This document shows, piece after piece, positions 17,228 through 25,553 of a stretch of DNA of 64,000 nt. A program made the translations under genes and the position numbers. The stretch is from Oceanirhabdus seepicola (GTDB taxonomy: Bacteria; Bacillota; Clostridia; Clostridiales; Clostridiaceae), in NCBI RefSeq assembly GCF_023684385.1, contig NZ_JAGSOJ010000001.1:682001-746000 (forward strand), in the 5' to 3' direction. The first letter of the stretch is position 1, and each line of letters opens with the position of its first letter. Under the pieces are notes generated by a model. The model worked only from the letters and a program-made list of their open reading frames with translations, did no database searches and was not told where the DNA came from.

Positions 17228-18676
17228 ATGTTAGAAAATTTAAAAGCACTTAAGAGTTATAAAGTCTTTGAAATTTTTAAAAAAATGAATGAGATACCTA
17301 GAGGTTCTGGCAATGAAAAAGCTATCTCAGATTGGTTGGTTACATATGCACAAGATAGAGGCCTTGAAGTTATTCAGGATAATGCTTTAAATGTGATAAT
17401 AAAAAAGCCAGCAACAAAGGGATATGAAAATTCTCCTGGTGTAGTGATACAAGGTCATATGGATATGGTTTGTGAAAAAAACAAAGGAACTGAGCATGAT
17501 TTTGAAAAAGATCCTATTAAGTTTATTGTTGAAGGGGATAAGTTAAGAGCAGATGGTACAACATTAGGAGCAGATAATGGTATTGCTGTAGCCTACGGTC
17601 TTGCCATCTTAGATGAAGAGACTGCAGAACACCCAGAAATAGAGCTTCTTTTCACAACAGAAGAAGAGACTGGAATGGATGGAGCCTTAGCATTGAATCC
17701 AGATAATATAAAAGGAAATATGCTTATTAATATTGATTCTGAAGAAGAAGGAACACTATTGGTTAGTTGTGCTGGTGGAGTAAGACAGGTTATCGAACTT
17801 GATGGAAAGAAAGAAAATGTTCAGGGAAAAGGTATCAAAATTGAAATAAGAGGCCTTAAAGGCGGTCACTCTGGAATGGATATAAATAAGGAGAGAGGAA
17901 ACTCTAATAAGCTTATTTGTAGAATTCTCGATGAATTACGTAAAGAGATGGAAGTTAGAATACATAATATTAATGGTGGTTCTAAGATGAATGCAATCCC
18001 AAGAGAATGCGATTGCACAGTTGTAGTTAACGAGAATAACTTTGACAAAGCTGTAGAGATAATCAATGAATATCATGAGATATTTAAAAAAGAGCTTTCT
18101 GCATCTGATAGTGGTATTCAAGTATCATTTGAAAATGTAGAAGTAACGGATGCATTCACAAAAGAAAGTAGTAATGAAATTATTGATATGCTTCTTATGA
18201 TACCAAATGGTATTCAATCAATGAGCATGCAGATAGCTGGCCTAGTTGAAAGTTCAACAAACATAGGTGTATGTATTTCAGAAGATAATAAAATCTCATT
18301 TGTAAGTGCTATAAGAAGTTCTTTAGAGAGTAGAAAATGGGAAATAGCTAAAAGAGGAGATGCACTTTGCAATTTACTTGGTGCGTCAGTAGAATATCAA
18401 TCTGCTTATCCAGCTTGGCAATATAAAGCAGACTCTAAACTAAGAGATCGTATGGTATCTGTATATGAGGATATGTACGGAAATAAACCTCTTATATCAG
18501 CAATACATGCTGGATTAGAGTGTGGTCTTTTTGGTGGTAAATTTGGTGAAAGAATGGATATGATTTCATTTGGACCTAATCTACATGATGTTCATACACC
18601 TAATGAATGGGTAGAAATTAGTTCAGTAGATAGAGGATGGGATTACTTACTCGGAGTATTGAAAAGCTTGAAATAG
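17228..18676 (+). CDS. pepD: Aminoacyl-histidine dipeptidase PepD (M20 metallopeptidase)
   Basis: 482 residues, the usual length for PepD. Zinc-site motifs of family M20: VIQGHMDMVCEK (first His and the Asp two residues on), GTTLGADNGIAVA (bridging Asp), TTEEETGMDGA (catalytic Glu pair), and a late His in AIHAGLECGLF. The insert (lid) domain spans about residues 200-380, with GGHSGMDI. The enzyme cleaves Xaa-His and other dipeptides in the cytosol. Single gene with its own terminator, divergent from the OPT transporter. Confidence 0.93.
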   Translation: MLENLKALKSYKVFEIFKKMNEIPRGSGNEKAISDWLVTYAQDRGLEVIQDNALNVIIKKPATKGYENSPGVVIQGHMDMVCEKNKGTEHDFEKDPIKFIVEGDKLRADGTTLGADNGIAVAYGLAILDEETAEHPEIELLFTTEEETGMDGALALNPDNIKGNMLINIDSEEEGTLLVSCAGGVRQVIELDGKKENVQGKGIKIEIRGLKGGHSGMDINKERGNSNKLICRILDELRKEMEVRIHNINGGSKMNAIPRECDCTVVVNENNFDKAVEIINEYHEIFKKELSASDSGIQVSFENVEVTDAFTKESSNEIIDMLLMIPNGIQSMSMQIAGLVESSTNIGVCISEDNKISFVSAIRSSLESRKWEIAKRGDALCNLLGASVEYQSAYPAWQYKADSKLRDRMVSVYEDMYGNKPLISAIHAGLECGLFGGKFGERMDMISFGPNLHDVHTPNEWVEISSVDRGWDYLLGVLKSLK

Positions 18677-18720
18677 AACAAATTCTAGAAATTATTAAAT
18701 TCATTTTAGGCACATGAAAA

Positions 18721-18757
18721 GGTATGAAATTGGGATATTAAATCTTAATTCCATACC
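18721..18757 (+). terminator. Terminator of pepD
   Basis: GGTATGAAATT/AATTCCATACC stem with one mismatch and a 15-nt loop, followed by TCTTTTATT. Confidence 0.7.
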
Positions 18758-18804
18758 TCTTTTATTCAAAATATATTTTTCATTATTAATATACATAACT
18801 CTAC

Positions 18805-18912
18805 TTAAAAGCAATTCTCCTGATTTTCTAAATAAAAAATTTTATTCTTATTCAATGCTTTAATAGCTTGTTTAACTCTTCTTAGCAACCGACCACTTAA
18901 ATAATCTTCTAT
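18805..18912 (-). pseudogene. Isolated C-terminal fragment of a Nudix hydrolase
   Basis: An open stretch ending in TAA reads IEDYLSGRLLRRVKQAI, then KALNKNK, then YLENQENCF. This aligns with the last 35 residues of the intact Nudix protein at 38145-38624 (RYLSGRLLRRVKQAL ... YLENQENFFIL). There is no start codon or Nudix box, and a stop directly precedes it. It is a leftover of a second Nudix gene. Confidence 0.75.
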
Positions 18913-19087
18913 TTATAAATCTGAAAGAAATTTATCTCTTAAAGAACCATTAAAAGCTCTTCATATTTCAATTCCTAAAAAATTAATCAACTTCATTTCT
19001 GAAAATGAAAAGGACTTAATAGCATGCACTAAAGCTGATGAGATAATTTTTAAAGATGGAGATAAAACTAAGATTGATATAAGTTAG
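18905..19087 (+). pseudogene. Orphan C-terminal coding fragment, perhaps of a class I aminoacyl-tRNA synthetase
   Basis: About 60 codons end in TAG and read SERNLSLKEPLKALHIS, then ISENEKDLIACTKADEIIF, then KDGDKTKIDIS. No start codon. The style (RSExNLSLKxPL, then a two-layer alpha/beta end) recalls the C-terminal domain of valyl- or isoleucyl-tRNA synthetases, but I cannot confirm this. It is followed by a perfect terminator (19091-19133), as a real gene end would be. It abuts the Nudix fragment on the other strand, so a rearrangement joined two broken genes here. Confidence 0.4.
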
Positions 19088-19090
19088 AAA

Positions 19091-19133
19091 TTACAACAGA
19101 GTAGTAATGTAATCAATTACTACTCTGTTGTAA
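19091..19133 (+). terminator. Strong hairpin terminator behind the orphan fragment
   Basis: Perfect 18-bp stem (TTACAACAGAGTAGTAAT and complement) with a 7-nt loop. It starts 4 nt after the fragment's stop codon. Confidence 0.75.
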
Positions 19134-19140
19134 TAAATAA

Positions 19141-19167
19141 GCTAACCCAAGTTTAACTTGGGTTAGC
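19141..19167 (-). terminator. Terminator of the MarR-DUF2798 unit
   Basis: 13-nt arms GCTAACCCAAGTT and complement around a single T (effective loop 3-5 nt). Lies downstream of the DUF2798 gene on the minus strand. Confidence 0.65.
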
Positions 19168-19228
19168 CATATGATATTTCTCAGATAAATTCAATTTGAA
19201 CTCCATTTGGATAAACTTAATAAAATCA

Positions 19229-19453
19229 TTAAATTGTAAGCTTTTTAATTACTTTTCTTATCACTGGAGGATAAAATATTGAAACAGGTAAAGAAACAAT
19301 AAATCCAATGCCCCAAGCTTTAATCCAAATTCCAAATAATGCACTACTAATTCCAACATTTATTAATGTCATAACTAGTGATATTAAACATGACATCCCA
19401 GCAGCCATTAAAAATGCAAATAATATTCCTTCATATTTTCTATTAATTCTCAT
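19229..19453 (-). CDS. DUF2798 small membrane protein
   Basis: 74 residues with two transmembrane helices (about 9-32 and 43-63). The family pattern is clear: RKYEGILFAFLMAAGMSCL, then GIWIKAWGIGFIVSLPVSI, then the basic end RKVIKKL. Function of the family is unknown. It lies 36 nt behind the MarR gene and is probably co-transcribed with it, so MarR likely controls it. Confidence 0.85.
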   Translation of the reverse strand: MRINRKYEGILFAFLMAAGMSCLISLVMTLINVGISSALFGIWIKAWGIGFIVSLPVSIFYPPVIRKVIKKLTI

Positions 19454-19489
19454 AATAAACCCTCCTAATTTTTTTATGTCATTGAGTAT

Positions 19490-19933
19490 TTACTCATTGT
19501 GCAACTCATTATTTACTCTGTGTACAGTATCTAAAATTTCTTTTAGAGATTGCAGAATATTTTCATATTCTTCATCTGAGAAACCTTCTGAAAAAACTCC
19601 AATCATAAATTTAAAACTTGATTCTATTTTAGGAACAATCTCTTTTCCCTTTTCAGTTAAGTATAACTTATAAAATCTCTTATCTTTTTCATCTCTTTCT
19701 CTTTTTACATATCCACTTTTCATAAGACTCTTAACTGCTTTAGCTGTTGTTGCCTTACCGATTTTTAAAATATTACTTAACTCCTTTTGACTTATTCCCT
19801 CATTAGTTGAAATAACATATAGAAAATCATATTGTCCACTTCCAATATCATACCCTTCTAGTTTTTTATTAATAATACTTTGTGAGTTTCTATATATAGC
19901 TGATATATATTTACCAAGTGATTCTTTATTCAT
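19490..19933 (-). CDS. MarR-family transcriptional regulator
   Basis: 147 residues. Winged helix with GISQKELSNILKIGKATTAK (helix-turn-helix) and the wing VKRERDEKDKRFYKLYLTEKG, including the DxRxxxL-like pattern of the family. It controls transport or stress genes in response to small molecules in most bacteria. Two palindromic sites lie just upstream of its own start (19950-20010), so it probably represses itself and the DUF2798 gene. Confidence 0.92.
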   Translation of the reverse strand: MNKESLGKYISAIYRNSQSIINKKLEGYDIGSGQYDFLYVISTNEGISQKELSNILKIGKATTAKAVKSLMKSGYVKRERDEKDKRFYKLYLTEKGKEIVPKIESSFKFMIGVFSEGFSDEEYENILQSLKEILDTVHRVNNELHNE

Positions 19934-19949
19934 AAAACACCTCTACTCA

Positions 19950-20010
19950 TAAAATTAGTTTCTTTCGAAACTAATTTTATTGTATCATTTTATAGTTTCC
20001 TTTGCAACTA
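19950..20010. promoter_or_regulatory. Probable MarR operators
   Basis: Site 1: TAAAATTAGTTTC (19950-19962) and its complement (19967-19979) around a 4-nt centre. Site 2 at about 19991-20010 is a less perfect version, TAGTTTCCTTTGCAACTAA. Two such sites directly upstream of a marR gene are the usual autoregulatory layout. Confidence 0.65.
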
Positions 20011-20076
20011 ATTTATATTAAAATATATAATCCCAACCTTAGTTGAGATCATATTATTACATAGTCTACAACTATT

Positions 20077-20526
20077 TTACTCATCTAATATTTTCTGAAT
20101 TTCTGCTTTAACTTTTTCACAAATACTATGAAATTGAATACATAATACATGACTTAACTCACATCCGAATTGTATACTATCAATTTCTATTCCAATAAAG
20201 TAACCATTTACCTTCTTTCCATACATTGTTAATCCTTTTAACAAACTCATTTCATGCTGTGAATATCCACTCTTATACTCATCATTCAATTCGAGAATTG
20301 GACAAGTTGTAACACATCCAGGCTGATTATTTAAATAAGTAGCATCTAAGATTAAAATAAAATCATTATACTCAATAAAACTCATACAATAGTCCATATC
20401 TGTTTCGCCAATAATAATTTCAACTTTTCTTTGAACTAGCCAATCTCGTATCTCTTTCGCTACAGCTATTCCAATTCCGTCATCCATCATAATTGGATTT
20501 CCAATAGCAAATAATTTTTTCTTCAT
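20077..20526 (-). CDS. NiFe hydrogenase maturation protease (HyaD/HycI family)
   Basis: 149 residues. GNPIMMDDGIGIAVAKEI carries the nickel-contacting Asp/Glu region, followed by LDATY and SQHEMSLL (His of the metal site). The enzyme checks nickel insertion and removes the C-terminal tail of the hydrogenase large subunit. It overlaps the end of that gene by one nucleotide and closes the operon 23225-20077. Other maturation genes (hypA-F) are not in this window. Confidence 0.9.
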   Translation of the reverse strand: MKKKLFAIGNPIMMDDGIGIAVAKEIRDWLVQRKVEIIIGETDMDYCMSFIEYNDFILILDATYLNNQPGCVTTCPILELNDEYKSGYSQHEMSLLKGLTMYGKKVNGYFIGIEIDSIQFGCELSHVLCIQFHSICEKVKAEIQKILDE

Positions 20527-21899
20527 CAGCCAATTATCATCTCTACTGAATTATAGTCTCCTCTTACATGCGTTGCACAAGATACACAAGGGTCAAAGGA
20601 TCGTACAATTCTTCCAATCTCAACTGGATGATTTATATCAGCAATCTCCGTTCCAATAAGTGCTTTTTCTAAAGTTCCTCTTATTCCCTTTTGATCCTTT
20701 GGAGACAAGTTCCAACCTGATGGTGTGATGATTGTATACCTTCCAAGTTTCTTACTATCTATGGAAATCCAATGTCCCAATGCCCCTCTTGTGGTGTCAA
20801 CCAATCCTTTTCCTATTGCCTTTTCTGGAATGTTATAGATTTTTTGTTTGCTTCCCTCTAAATGTATTCTTTCTAACAATGACTCCATGATTTCAATGAT
20901 TCTTTTTGCTTCATACGCTCTAGCTATTGTTCTATCCATCAAGGAAATTCCTCTTCTATAATATCCACCTAGCCACATCCTGGCTAGAGGACCTACTTCC
21001 ATAGGCTTTCCCTTATATCTAGGAGCTTTAATCCATGAGTATCCATCTTTTTTCATACGATTTGGTTCCCCATCTTCATACCATGAATAGTGAATATTTT
21101 CTGTAATCTTATCTGGTTCAAACCCCTCTTCCTCCTCATTAATCCACACCTTTGGAGAAACATAGGTTCTTTCTAACTCTTTATAAGTGTCAAAACAACC
21201 ATAACTCATTAAATTTTTGTACCCTATCCCTTGACTAAAACATTCAGGATAATATTTCCCCACAATCTCAACATCTTCTATCATTGTATTTACCACAAAT
21301 TCTTTTATATCTTGTAAAATAGACTTTATTTTCATATATTTTGAGATATCCATATTCACAGTGGCTCCACCAACAAAAATGCCATGGTTATGAGGAACTT
21401 TCCCTCCTAACTCTGCCAACATTTCATGAGCCATCCTACTATACTTAATTGACGACACATAGTCCTGAGCAATTCTTTTATTCAACTTTTCAGGAATCCG
21501 AAAATCATTATGAGATACAACGTATACAGGATGTAGTTCTGGTCCTTTTACAAAATCGGGAAAAGTATATTGATAAATATGTCGAATATGATTCTGTATA
21601 AACTCACATCCATGGATAAAATCCCGAATCATTTTATCATTCTCATTTGGTACTACATCTAAGGCATTTTCTAAAGCAAAACTTGATGCCATACTATGAG
21701 CAGTGGAACAAATACCACAAATTCTTTGTGTGAAATAAATAGCATCTAAAGGATCTCTACCTTGTAGCATTGTTTCAAATCCCCTAAAAAGCATACCACT
21801 ACTTTTTGCATCTACTATTTTCCTATTTAAAATTTCCACTTCAATCTCTAAAAAACCGCTAATCCTTGTAACTGGATTTATGGTTATTTTCCTACTCAT
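20526..21899 (-). CDS. NiFe hydrogenase large subunit
   Basis: 457 residues from the ATG at 21899, where the conserved MSRKITINPVTRISG begins; an upstream in-frame start adds 27 unrelated residues. Ni-Fe ligands: Cys61/Cys64 in RICGICSTAH, and Cys438/Cys441 in DPCVSCATHV. The 13-residue tail after His444 is the part removed by the protease encoded next. The motifs fit H2-uptake-like enzymes of group 1/2 rather than the group 3 or 4 types; I do not assign a subgroup. Operon with the cytochrome b5-like protein, small subunit and protease. Confidence 0.93.
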   Translation of the reverse strand: MSRKITINPVTRISGFLEIEVEILNRKIVDAKSSGMLFRGFETMLQGRDPLDAIYFTQRICGICSTAHSMASSFALENALDVVPNENDKMIRDFIHGCEFIQNHIRHIYQYTFPDFVKGPELHPVYVVSHNDFRIPEKLNKRIAQDYVSSIKYSRMAHEMLAELGGKVPHNHGIFVGGATVNMDISKYMKIKSILQDIKEFVVNTMIEDVEIVGKYYPECFSQGIGYKNLMSYGCFDTYKELERTYVSPKVWINEEEEGFEPDKITENIHYSWYEDGEPNRMKKDGYSWIKAPRYKGKPMEVGPLARMWLGGYYRRGISLMDRTIARAYEAKRIIEIMESLLERIHLEGSKQKIYNIPEKAIGKGLVDTTRGALGHWISIDSKKLGRYTIITPSGWNLSPKDQKGIRGTLEKALIGTEIADINHPVEIGRIVRSFDPCVSCATHVRGDYNSVEMIIG

Positions 21900-21924
21900 A
21901 TTACTTATTTCTCCCCTCAAATCA

Positions 21925-22743
21925 TTAATAACGAATAAACGGCTCCATTTTATCAGGAAATCCCTCTTGAGCACACCCAATACAAGGAGTATTTACGCCA
22001 ATCGGCCAATTATCCGTATCATTCCATCTCCTATTCGGACAATCCGTCTTTGTTACTGGTCCCCGACAACCAAGTCGAAACATACATTCATCATCTCCCA
22101 ATTTCTTAGCAAAAATTCTTTTATCAAAATAGGATCGTCGAGGGCAATGATCATGAATAGTAACACCATAGAATATAACCGGTCTTTCCTTTTCATCAAG
22201 CTCAGGTTTACCAGAAAGAATCAAATGTGCAATAGTTCCAATAATCCAATCAGGATTTCCTGGGCACCCAGGCAGTTGAATAACTTCTTTATTTAGAAAT
22301 GCTTTGACACCTTTGCAATCTGCAACATTTGGACTTGCAGCAGAAATACCACCAAAAGAGGCACATGTTCCCACAGCTAAAATATATTTAGCTTTCTCTC
22401 CAGCTTTTTTTACTGCCTCCATGCCGGTTATATAACTACCCTTATAATTTGCAATCACATTATAAAGTCCCTGATCCTTTGTTGAAATTGCTCCTTCAAC
22501 TACTAATATAAACTCTGTTTCTAATATTTTTAAAAACTGCTCATAGGCTATTTCCCCGTCTGCTGCCATTAAACTGTTGCTGTATCGCAAGTTTACCATT
22601 TCTTTTAAAAAATAAACCACATCTGGATTATTTGCATTTAATAATGAAATAATATTTCCTGAACATCCACAAGTTTCTAACCAAATAAGATTAATTTTTT
22701 TATTCTTTTTTTCCATCACCATATCCATCATGGTTCTTGCCAT
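21925..22743 (-). CDS. NiFe hydrogenase small subunit
   Basis: About 272 residues from the ATG at 22743; the start is uncertain because the open frame extends to 22839 with no ribosome binding site clearly favouring one codon. Fe-S ligands: proximal WLETCGCSGN, AVGTCASFGG and LPGCPGNPDW; distal HDHCPRRSYF, MFRLGCRGPVTK and CPN; medial near NWPIGVNTPCIGC, which resembles the three-iron medial cluster type. No twin-arginine signal peptide and no membrane anchor are visible, unusual for the periplasmic group 1 enzymes it resembles. It lies between the cytochrome b5-like gene and the large subunit. Confidence 0.9.
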   Translation of the reverse strand: MARTMMDMVMEKKNKKINLIWLETCGCSGNIISLLNANNPDVVYFLKEMVNLRYSNSLMAADGEIAYEQFLKILETEFILVVEGAISTKDQGLYNVIANYKGSYITGMEAVKKAGEKAKYILAVGTCASFGGISAASPNVADCKGVKAFLNKEVIQLPGCPGNPDWIIGTIAHLILSGKPELDEKERPVIFYGVTIHDHCPRRSYFDKRIFAKKLGDDECMFRLGCRGPVTKTDCPNRRWNDTDNWPIGVNTPCIGCAQEGFPDKMEPFIRY

Positions 22744-22778
22744 ACGATTTTTTGTATTGATAACAGGACAAGACTCTA

Positions 22779-23225
22779 TCAATCTATCAGTTTCCCTATT
22801 ACTTTCATCTTTTCTAATATTTTTTCTCCTCCATGACATTGATTAAATTCCGCTGTTACATCCGCTCCTGTAATCACCCCAAAATGAGTTCCTCCTCCCC
22901 ATTGTGGTTCATAGGTTACATCATAAACTACACCATTCACTGCAGTATACGCAGGTTTACCATTCTCACCATTATATTGTTTTAATTCTTCTCTCGTAAA
23001 TTCTCTCTCAACTTGTCTTCCATTGGATTCGTTGGAATTTATTTCATTAAAATATCTAGAACATTCTTCAAGTACTTCATCCATTTTAAATAATTCTTCT
23101 TCAATTTTACTTAGGTAATACATCTTATCCCCAATAAAAGGAGTCATAAAAAACAAAGTACGACAATAGTCAATTCTGATATTTTGCTTGTGGATTTTAT
23201 CCTTCAATTCTAAAATATGCTTCAT
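22779..23225 (-). CDS. Cytochrome b5-like heme-binding domain protein, first gene of the hydrogenase operon
   Basis: 148 residues in two parts. Residues 1-70 are helical with several aromatic residues and no known motif. Residues ~75-148 are a cytochrome b5-like domain: FTREELKQYNGENGKPAY, TAVNGVVYDVT, then GGTHFG and NQCHGG, whose two His could be the axial heme ligands. Bacterial proteins of this type are small and poorly studied. It is first in the operon, with the small subunit right behind it. It may carry electrons from the hydrogenase, in the place where a membrane cytochrome b gene is usually found; this is inference. Confidence 0.8.
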   Translation of the reverse strand: MKHILELKDKIHKQNIRIDYCRTLFFMTPFIGDKMYYLSKIEEELFKMDEVLEECSRYFNEINSNESNGRQVEREFTREELKQYNGENGKPAYTAVNGVVYDVTYEPQWGGGTHFGVITGADVTAEFNQCHGGEKILEKMKVIGKLID

Positions 23226-23349
23226 TAGCTACCTCTCATATTCCCAATTTCTCTATATGTATATTCTTAATATTTATGAGTTAGTATACCTATCTCCCCT
23301 TAATAACTAAACTTACTGTATTCTAGATTTTACTATTATATCTCCCCTT

Positions 23350-23399
23350 GTAAAAGAGAGACTCCCCTAATAACATGATTAGATGAGTCTCTCTTTTAC
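23350..23399. repeat. 15-bp perfect inverted repeat
   Basis: GTAAAAGAGAGACTC (23350-23364) with its complement at 23385-23399, 20-nt loop. There is no good U run on either strand close by; it may be a leader structure of the hydrogenase transcript or an operator. Confidence 0.5.
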
Positions 23400-23471
23400 T
23401 TATGATTCGATTTTTTTCGAGTAGTGCCTGTAACCTTATCCTCAATAATTAGAATTGATATCACCACAAAT

Positions 23472-23503
23472 AAAGCTATCCTTTACTGCTAAAGGATAGC
23501 TTT
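23472..23503. terminator. Hairpin terminator
   Basis: Perfect 13-bp stem AAAGCTATCCTTT and complement with loop ACTGCT. It is the first strong terminator after btuD on the minus strand, about 230 bp downstream of it, with the GC-richer repeat in between. Confidence 0.6.
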
Positions 23504-23556
23504 TGTTGAAAAGTCACAAAAGATTGTTTTTACTCTGCTTTCATTCTTCAGAGTTT

Positions 23557-23679
23557 CAGGCGTTGAAAAAGCTCAAGGTCAAGGAACAAGATGAGCGAGC
23601 AGGGTCAAACAGTAATAATGATACTCGAGCAGCACAGCGAGTCTTAGTGACGCCGAGATTGAGCTTTTTCAACAGCCTG
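23557..23679. repeat. 123-bp GC-richer element with terminal inverted repeats (MITE-like)
   Basis: Starts CAGGCGTTGAAAAAGCTCAA (23557-23576) and ends with its near-complement TTGAGCTTTTTCAACAGCCTG (23659-23679). The inside is near 50 % GC, far above the flanks, and has a small internal hairpin (ACTCG...CGAGT). It contains no gene. A non-autonomous mobile element or a structured RNA would both fit. Confidence 0.6.
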
Positions 23680-23731
23680 ATAGCTTTATATTTCTACATC
23701 TTATAAATCTTTAATAACTCACTCAAATCTT

Positions 23732-24508
23732 TTATCTTATACCAATAGGTAAAAAGTATGGGGAATCATTTTCTTCATCGTAAAAAACCCTAGCCTTTAA
23801 ATTAAAAACATCGCTTAAAAGTCTCTCATTGATAATTTCCTCTGGCTTACCCCTTTTATATATTTTTTTGTCCTTTAAAACAATAATCTCGTGGGAATAT
23901 CTAGCTGCCTGATTCAAATCATGCAGCACCATTATTATCGTTATATTAAGGTCCTTATTTAATCTTTTAACAAGTTCTAAAACCTCATATTGATAACATA
24001 TATCTAAAAAAGTAGTAGGCTCATCAAGCATTAATATCTCAGGTTGTTGCGCTAAGGCTAAAGCAATCCACGCTCTTTGCCTTTCTCCACCTGAAAGAGT
24101 CATAACGTGTCTATGTTGAAGATCACCGATTTTTGTCTCTTCAATAGCCCAGTCTACTATTTCTAAATCTTTCTTAGAAAGTTTGCCTGTGATCCCTGTA
24201 TAAGGGTATCTCCCTAAGGAAACTAAATCTCTTGTTGTAAAATCATCTGGAGCCGATGGCATTTGAGGCAAAATTGACATTCTCTTTGCTAGAATCTTTG
24301 TATCTATTTTGGATAAAGTTTTGCCTTCCAAATATACTGCCCCTTTTTTAGGCTTTAAATTTCTTGATAACGCCTTTAAAAGAGTAGACTTACCACATCC
24401 ATTTGTACCTATTAAGGATATTATCTTACCCTTTTCAATTTCAAAATCTATATCATCAATTATTAAGTTATCCTCATAAGCTAAAGATAAATTATTACCC
24501 TTTAACAT
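23732..24508 (-). CDS. btuD: Cobalamin ABC transporter ATP-binding protein
   Basis: 258 residues, FecE/BtuD type. Walker A GTNGCGKSTLLKAL, Q-loop LPQMP, signature LSGGERQRAWIALALAQ, Walker B ILMLDEPTTFLD, switch His in MVLHDLNQA. It energises import by the permease whose gene overlaps it by 14 nt. The riboswitch upstream of the operon indicates vitamin B12 as substrate; the protein alone could equally serve a siderophore. Confidence 0.9.
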   Translation of the reverse strand: MLKGNNLSLAYEDNLIIDDIDFEIEKGKIISLIGTNGCGKSTLLKALSRNLKPKKGAVYLEGKTLSKIDTKILAKRMSILPQMPSAPDDFTTRDLVSLGRYPYTGITGKLSKKDLEIVDWAIEETKIGDLQHRHVMTLSGGERQRAWIALALAQQPEILMLDEPTTFLDICYQYEVLELVKRLNKDLNITIIMVLHDLNQAARYSHEIIVLKDKKIYKRGKPEEIINERLLSDVFNLKARVFYDEENDSPYFLPIGIR

Positions 24509-25553
24509 TATTATTAAGTCCTCCTCTCAACAAATAAAGGAAGAATGGTGCCCCTATAAGTGCCATTATTATCCCAACTGGTATTTCAACTGGATCCATA
24601 ATTGTTCTTGCTAGTGTATCACAAAGAACTAATAATGATATCCCCATCAATGCACTTGCAGGAAAAAGATATCTATAATCTGAACCGATGATAATCCTAG
24701 CCACATGAGGTACAATAAGTCCCACAAATCCTAAAAGTCCCACAACACTTACTGCATTAGCAGCTAATAAGGATGCTATAGCAATAAACATCAGTCTTGT
24801 CCTTTCTACTTTTAATCCTAAACTAACTGCTATTTCATCTCCCAGCATTAAAATATTAATCTTGTTTGAAAAAATAAAAGCTAATAATACGCCTATTACA
24901 GCGTAAATCCACATAACTCTTAAATGAATCCAACTTTTAGCAGCAAGTCCACCCACCATAAACGTTATAACTCCATGAACTCTATCAGGAAAAAATATCA
25001 TAAGAGCATTTATTCCTGCACTTAAAAAAGAAGATACTGCAACCCCTGCTAATATCATTCTAAGAGGTTTAATTCCGCCCTTCCATGCAAGAACATAAAT
25101 AAGTAATGTAGATGATAATGCTCCTATAAAAGCTACAGGGGGAACAAGATAATAATAGTTTGGAAATAAAACAAGTATTATTACAGCTGCAAGTCCTGCA
25201 CCTGAAGAGACTCCTATTATGTTAGGAGAAGCAAGAGGGTTTCTCATGACCCCTTGAAGGATTGCTCCTGAAACAGCTAAACTCATTCCAACCACAGCGG
25301 CAATCAATGTCCTAGGTAATCTAACATTCCAAATTATCTGTTTATTAATTCCTTCTGGATTTTTAAAAATACATTGTATAACTTCTCCTAATGGGATTTT
25401 TAATGGCCCTAAACTTACACTTAGTAGTATTGAAAAAAGAGCAAGTACAAAAAGTGAAAATATTATACACATTTTATATGTTCTTTGCTTTTTTAATATT
25501 TCCCACGATGAACTCTCTATTTTCTCTTCATTATTTTCTAAGGCTAATTTCAT
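24495..25553 (-). CDS. btuC: Cobalamin ABC transporter permease (FecCD/BtuC family)
   Basis: 352 residues with about ten transmembrane helices. Family landmarks: WNVRLPRTLIAAVVGMSLAV, GAILQGVMRNPLASPNIIGV, and near the end GFVGLIVPHVARIIIGSDYR. The ATG overlaps the stop of the binding-protein gene (TAATG). Forms the membrane channel, two copies per transporter, with BtuD. Confidence 0.92.
   Translation of the reverse strand: MKLALENNEEKIESSSWEILKKQRTYKMCIIFSLFVLALFSILLSVSLGPLKIPLGEVIQCIFKNPEGINKQIIWNVRLPRTLIAAVVGMSLAVSGAILQGVMRNPLASPNIIGVSSGAGLAAVIILVLFPNYYYLVPPVAFIGALSSTLLIYVLAWKGGIKPLRMILAGVAVSSFLSAGINALMIFFPDRVHGVITFMVGGLAAKSWIHLRVMWIYAVIGVLLAFIFSNKINILMLGDEIAVSLGLKVERTRLMFIAIASLLAANAVSVVGLLGFVGLIVPHVARIIIGSDYRYLFPASALMGISLLVLCDTLARTIMDPVEIPVGIIMALIGAPFFLYLLRGGLNNNVKG

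Larger units (their letters stand above)
23226..23556. other. Gene-free stretch downstream of btuD and upstream of the hydrogenase operon
   Basis: Contains the hydrogenase promoter region on the minus strand, two inverted repeats (23350-23399 and 23472-23503) and no recognisable coding sequence. Confidence 0.5.

Noticed and set aside
22744..22839. Possible twin-arginine signal peptide on the hydrogenase small subunit (SWRRKNIRK)
   Set aside because: No hydrophobic core follows the arginines, and this stretch overlaps the end of the cytochrome b5-like gene in another frame.
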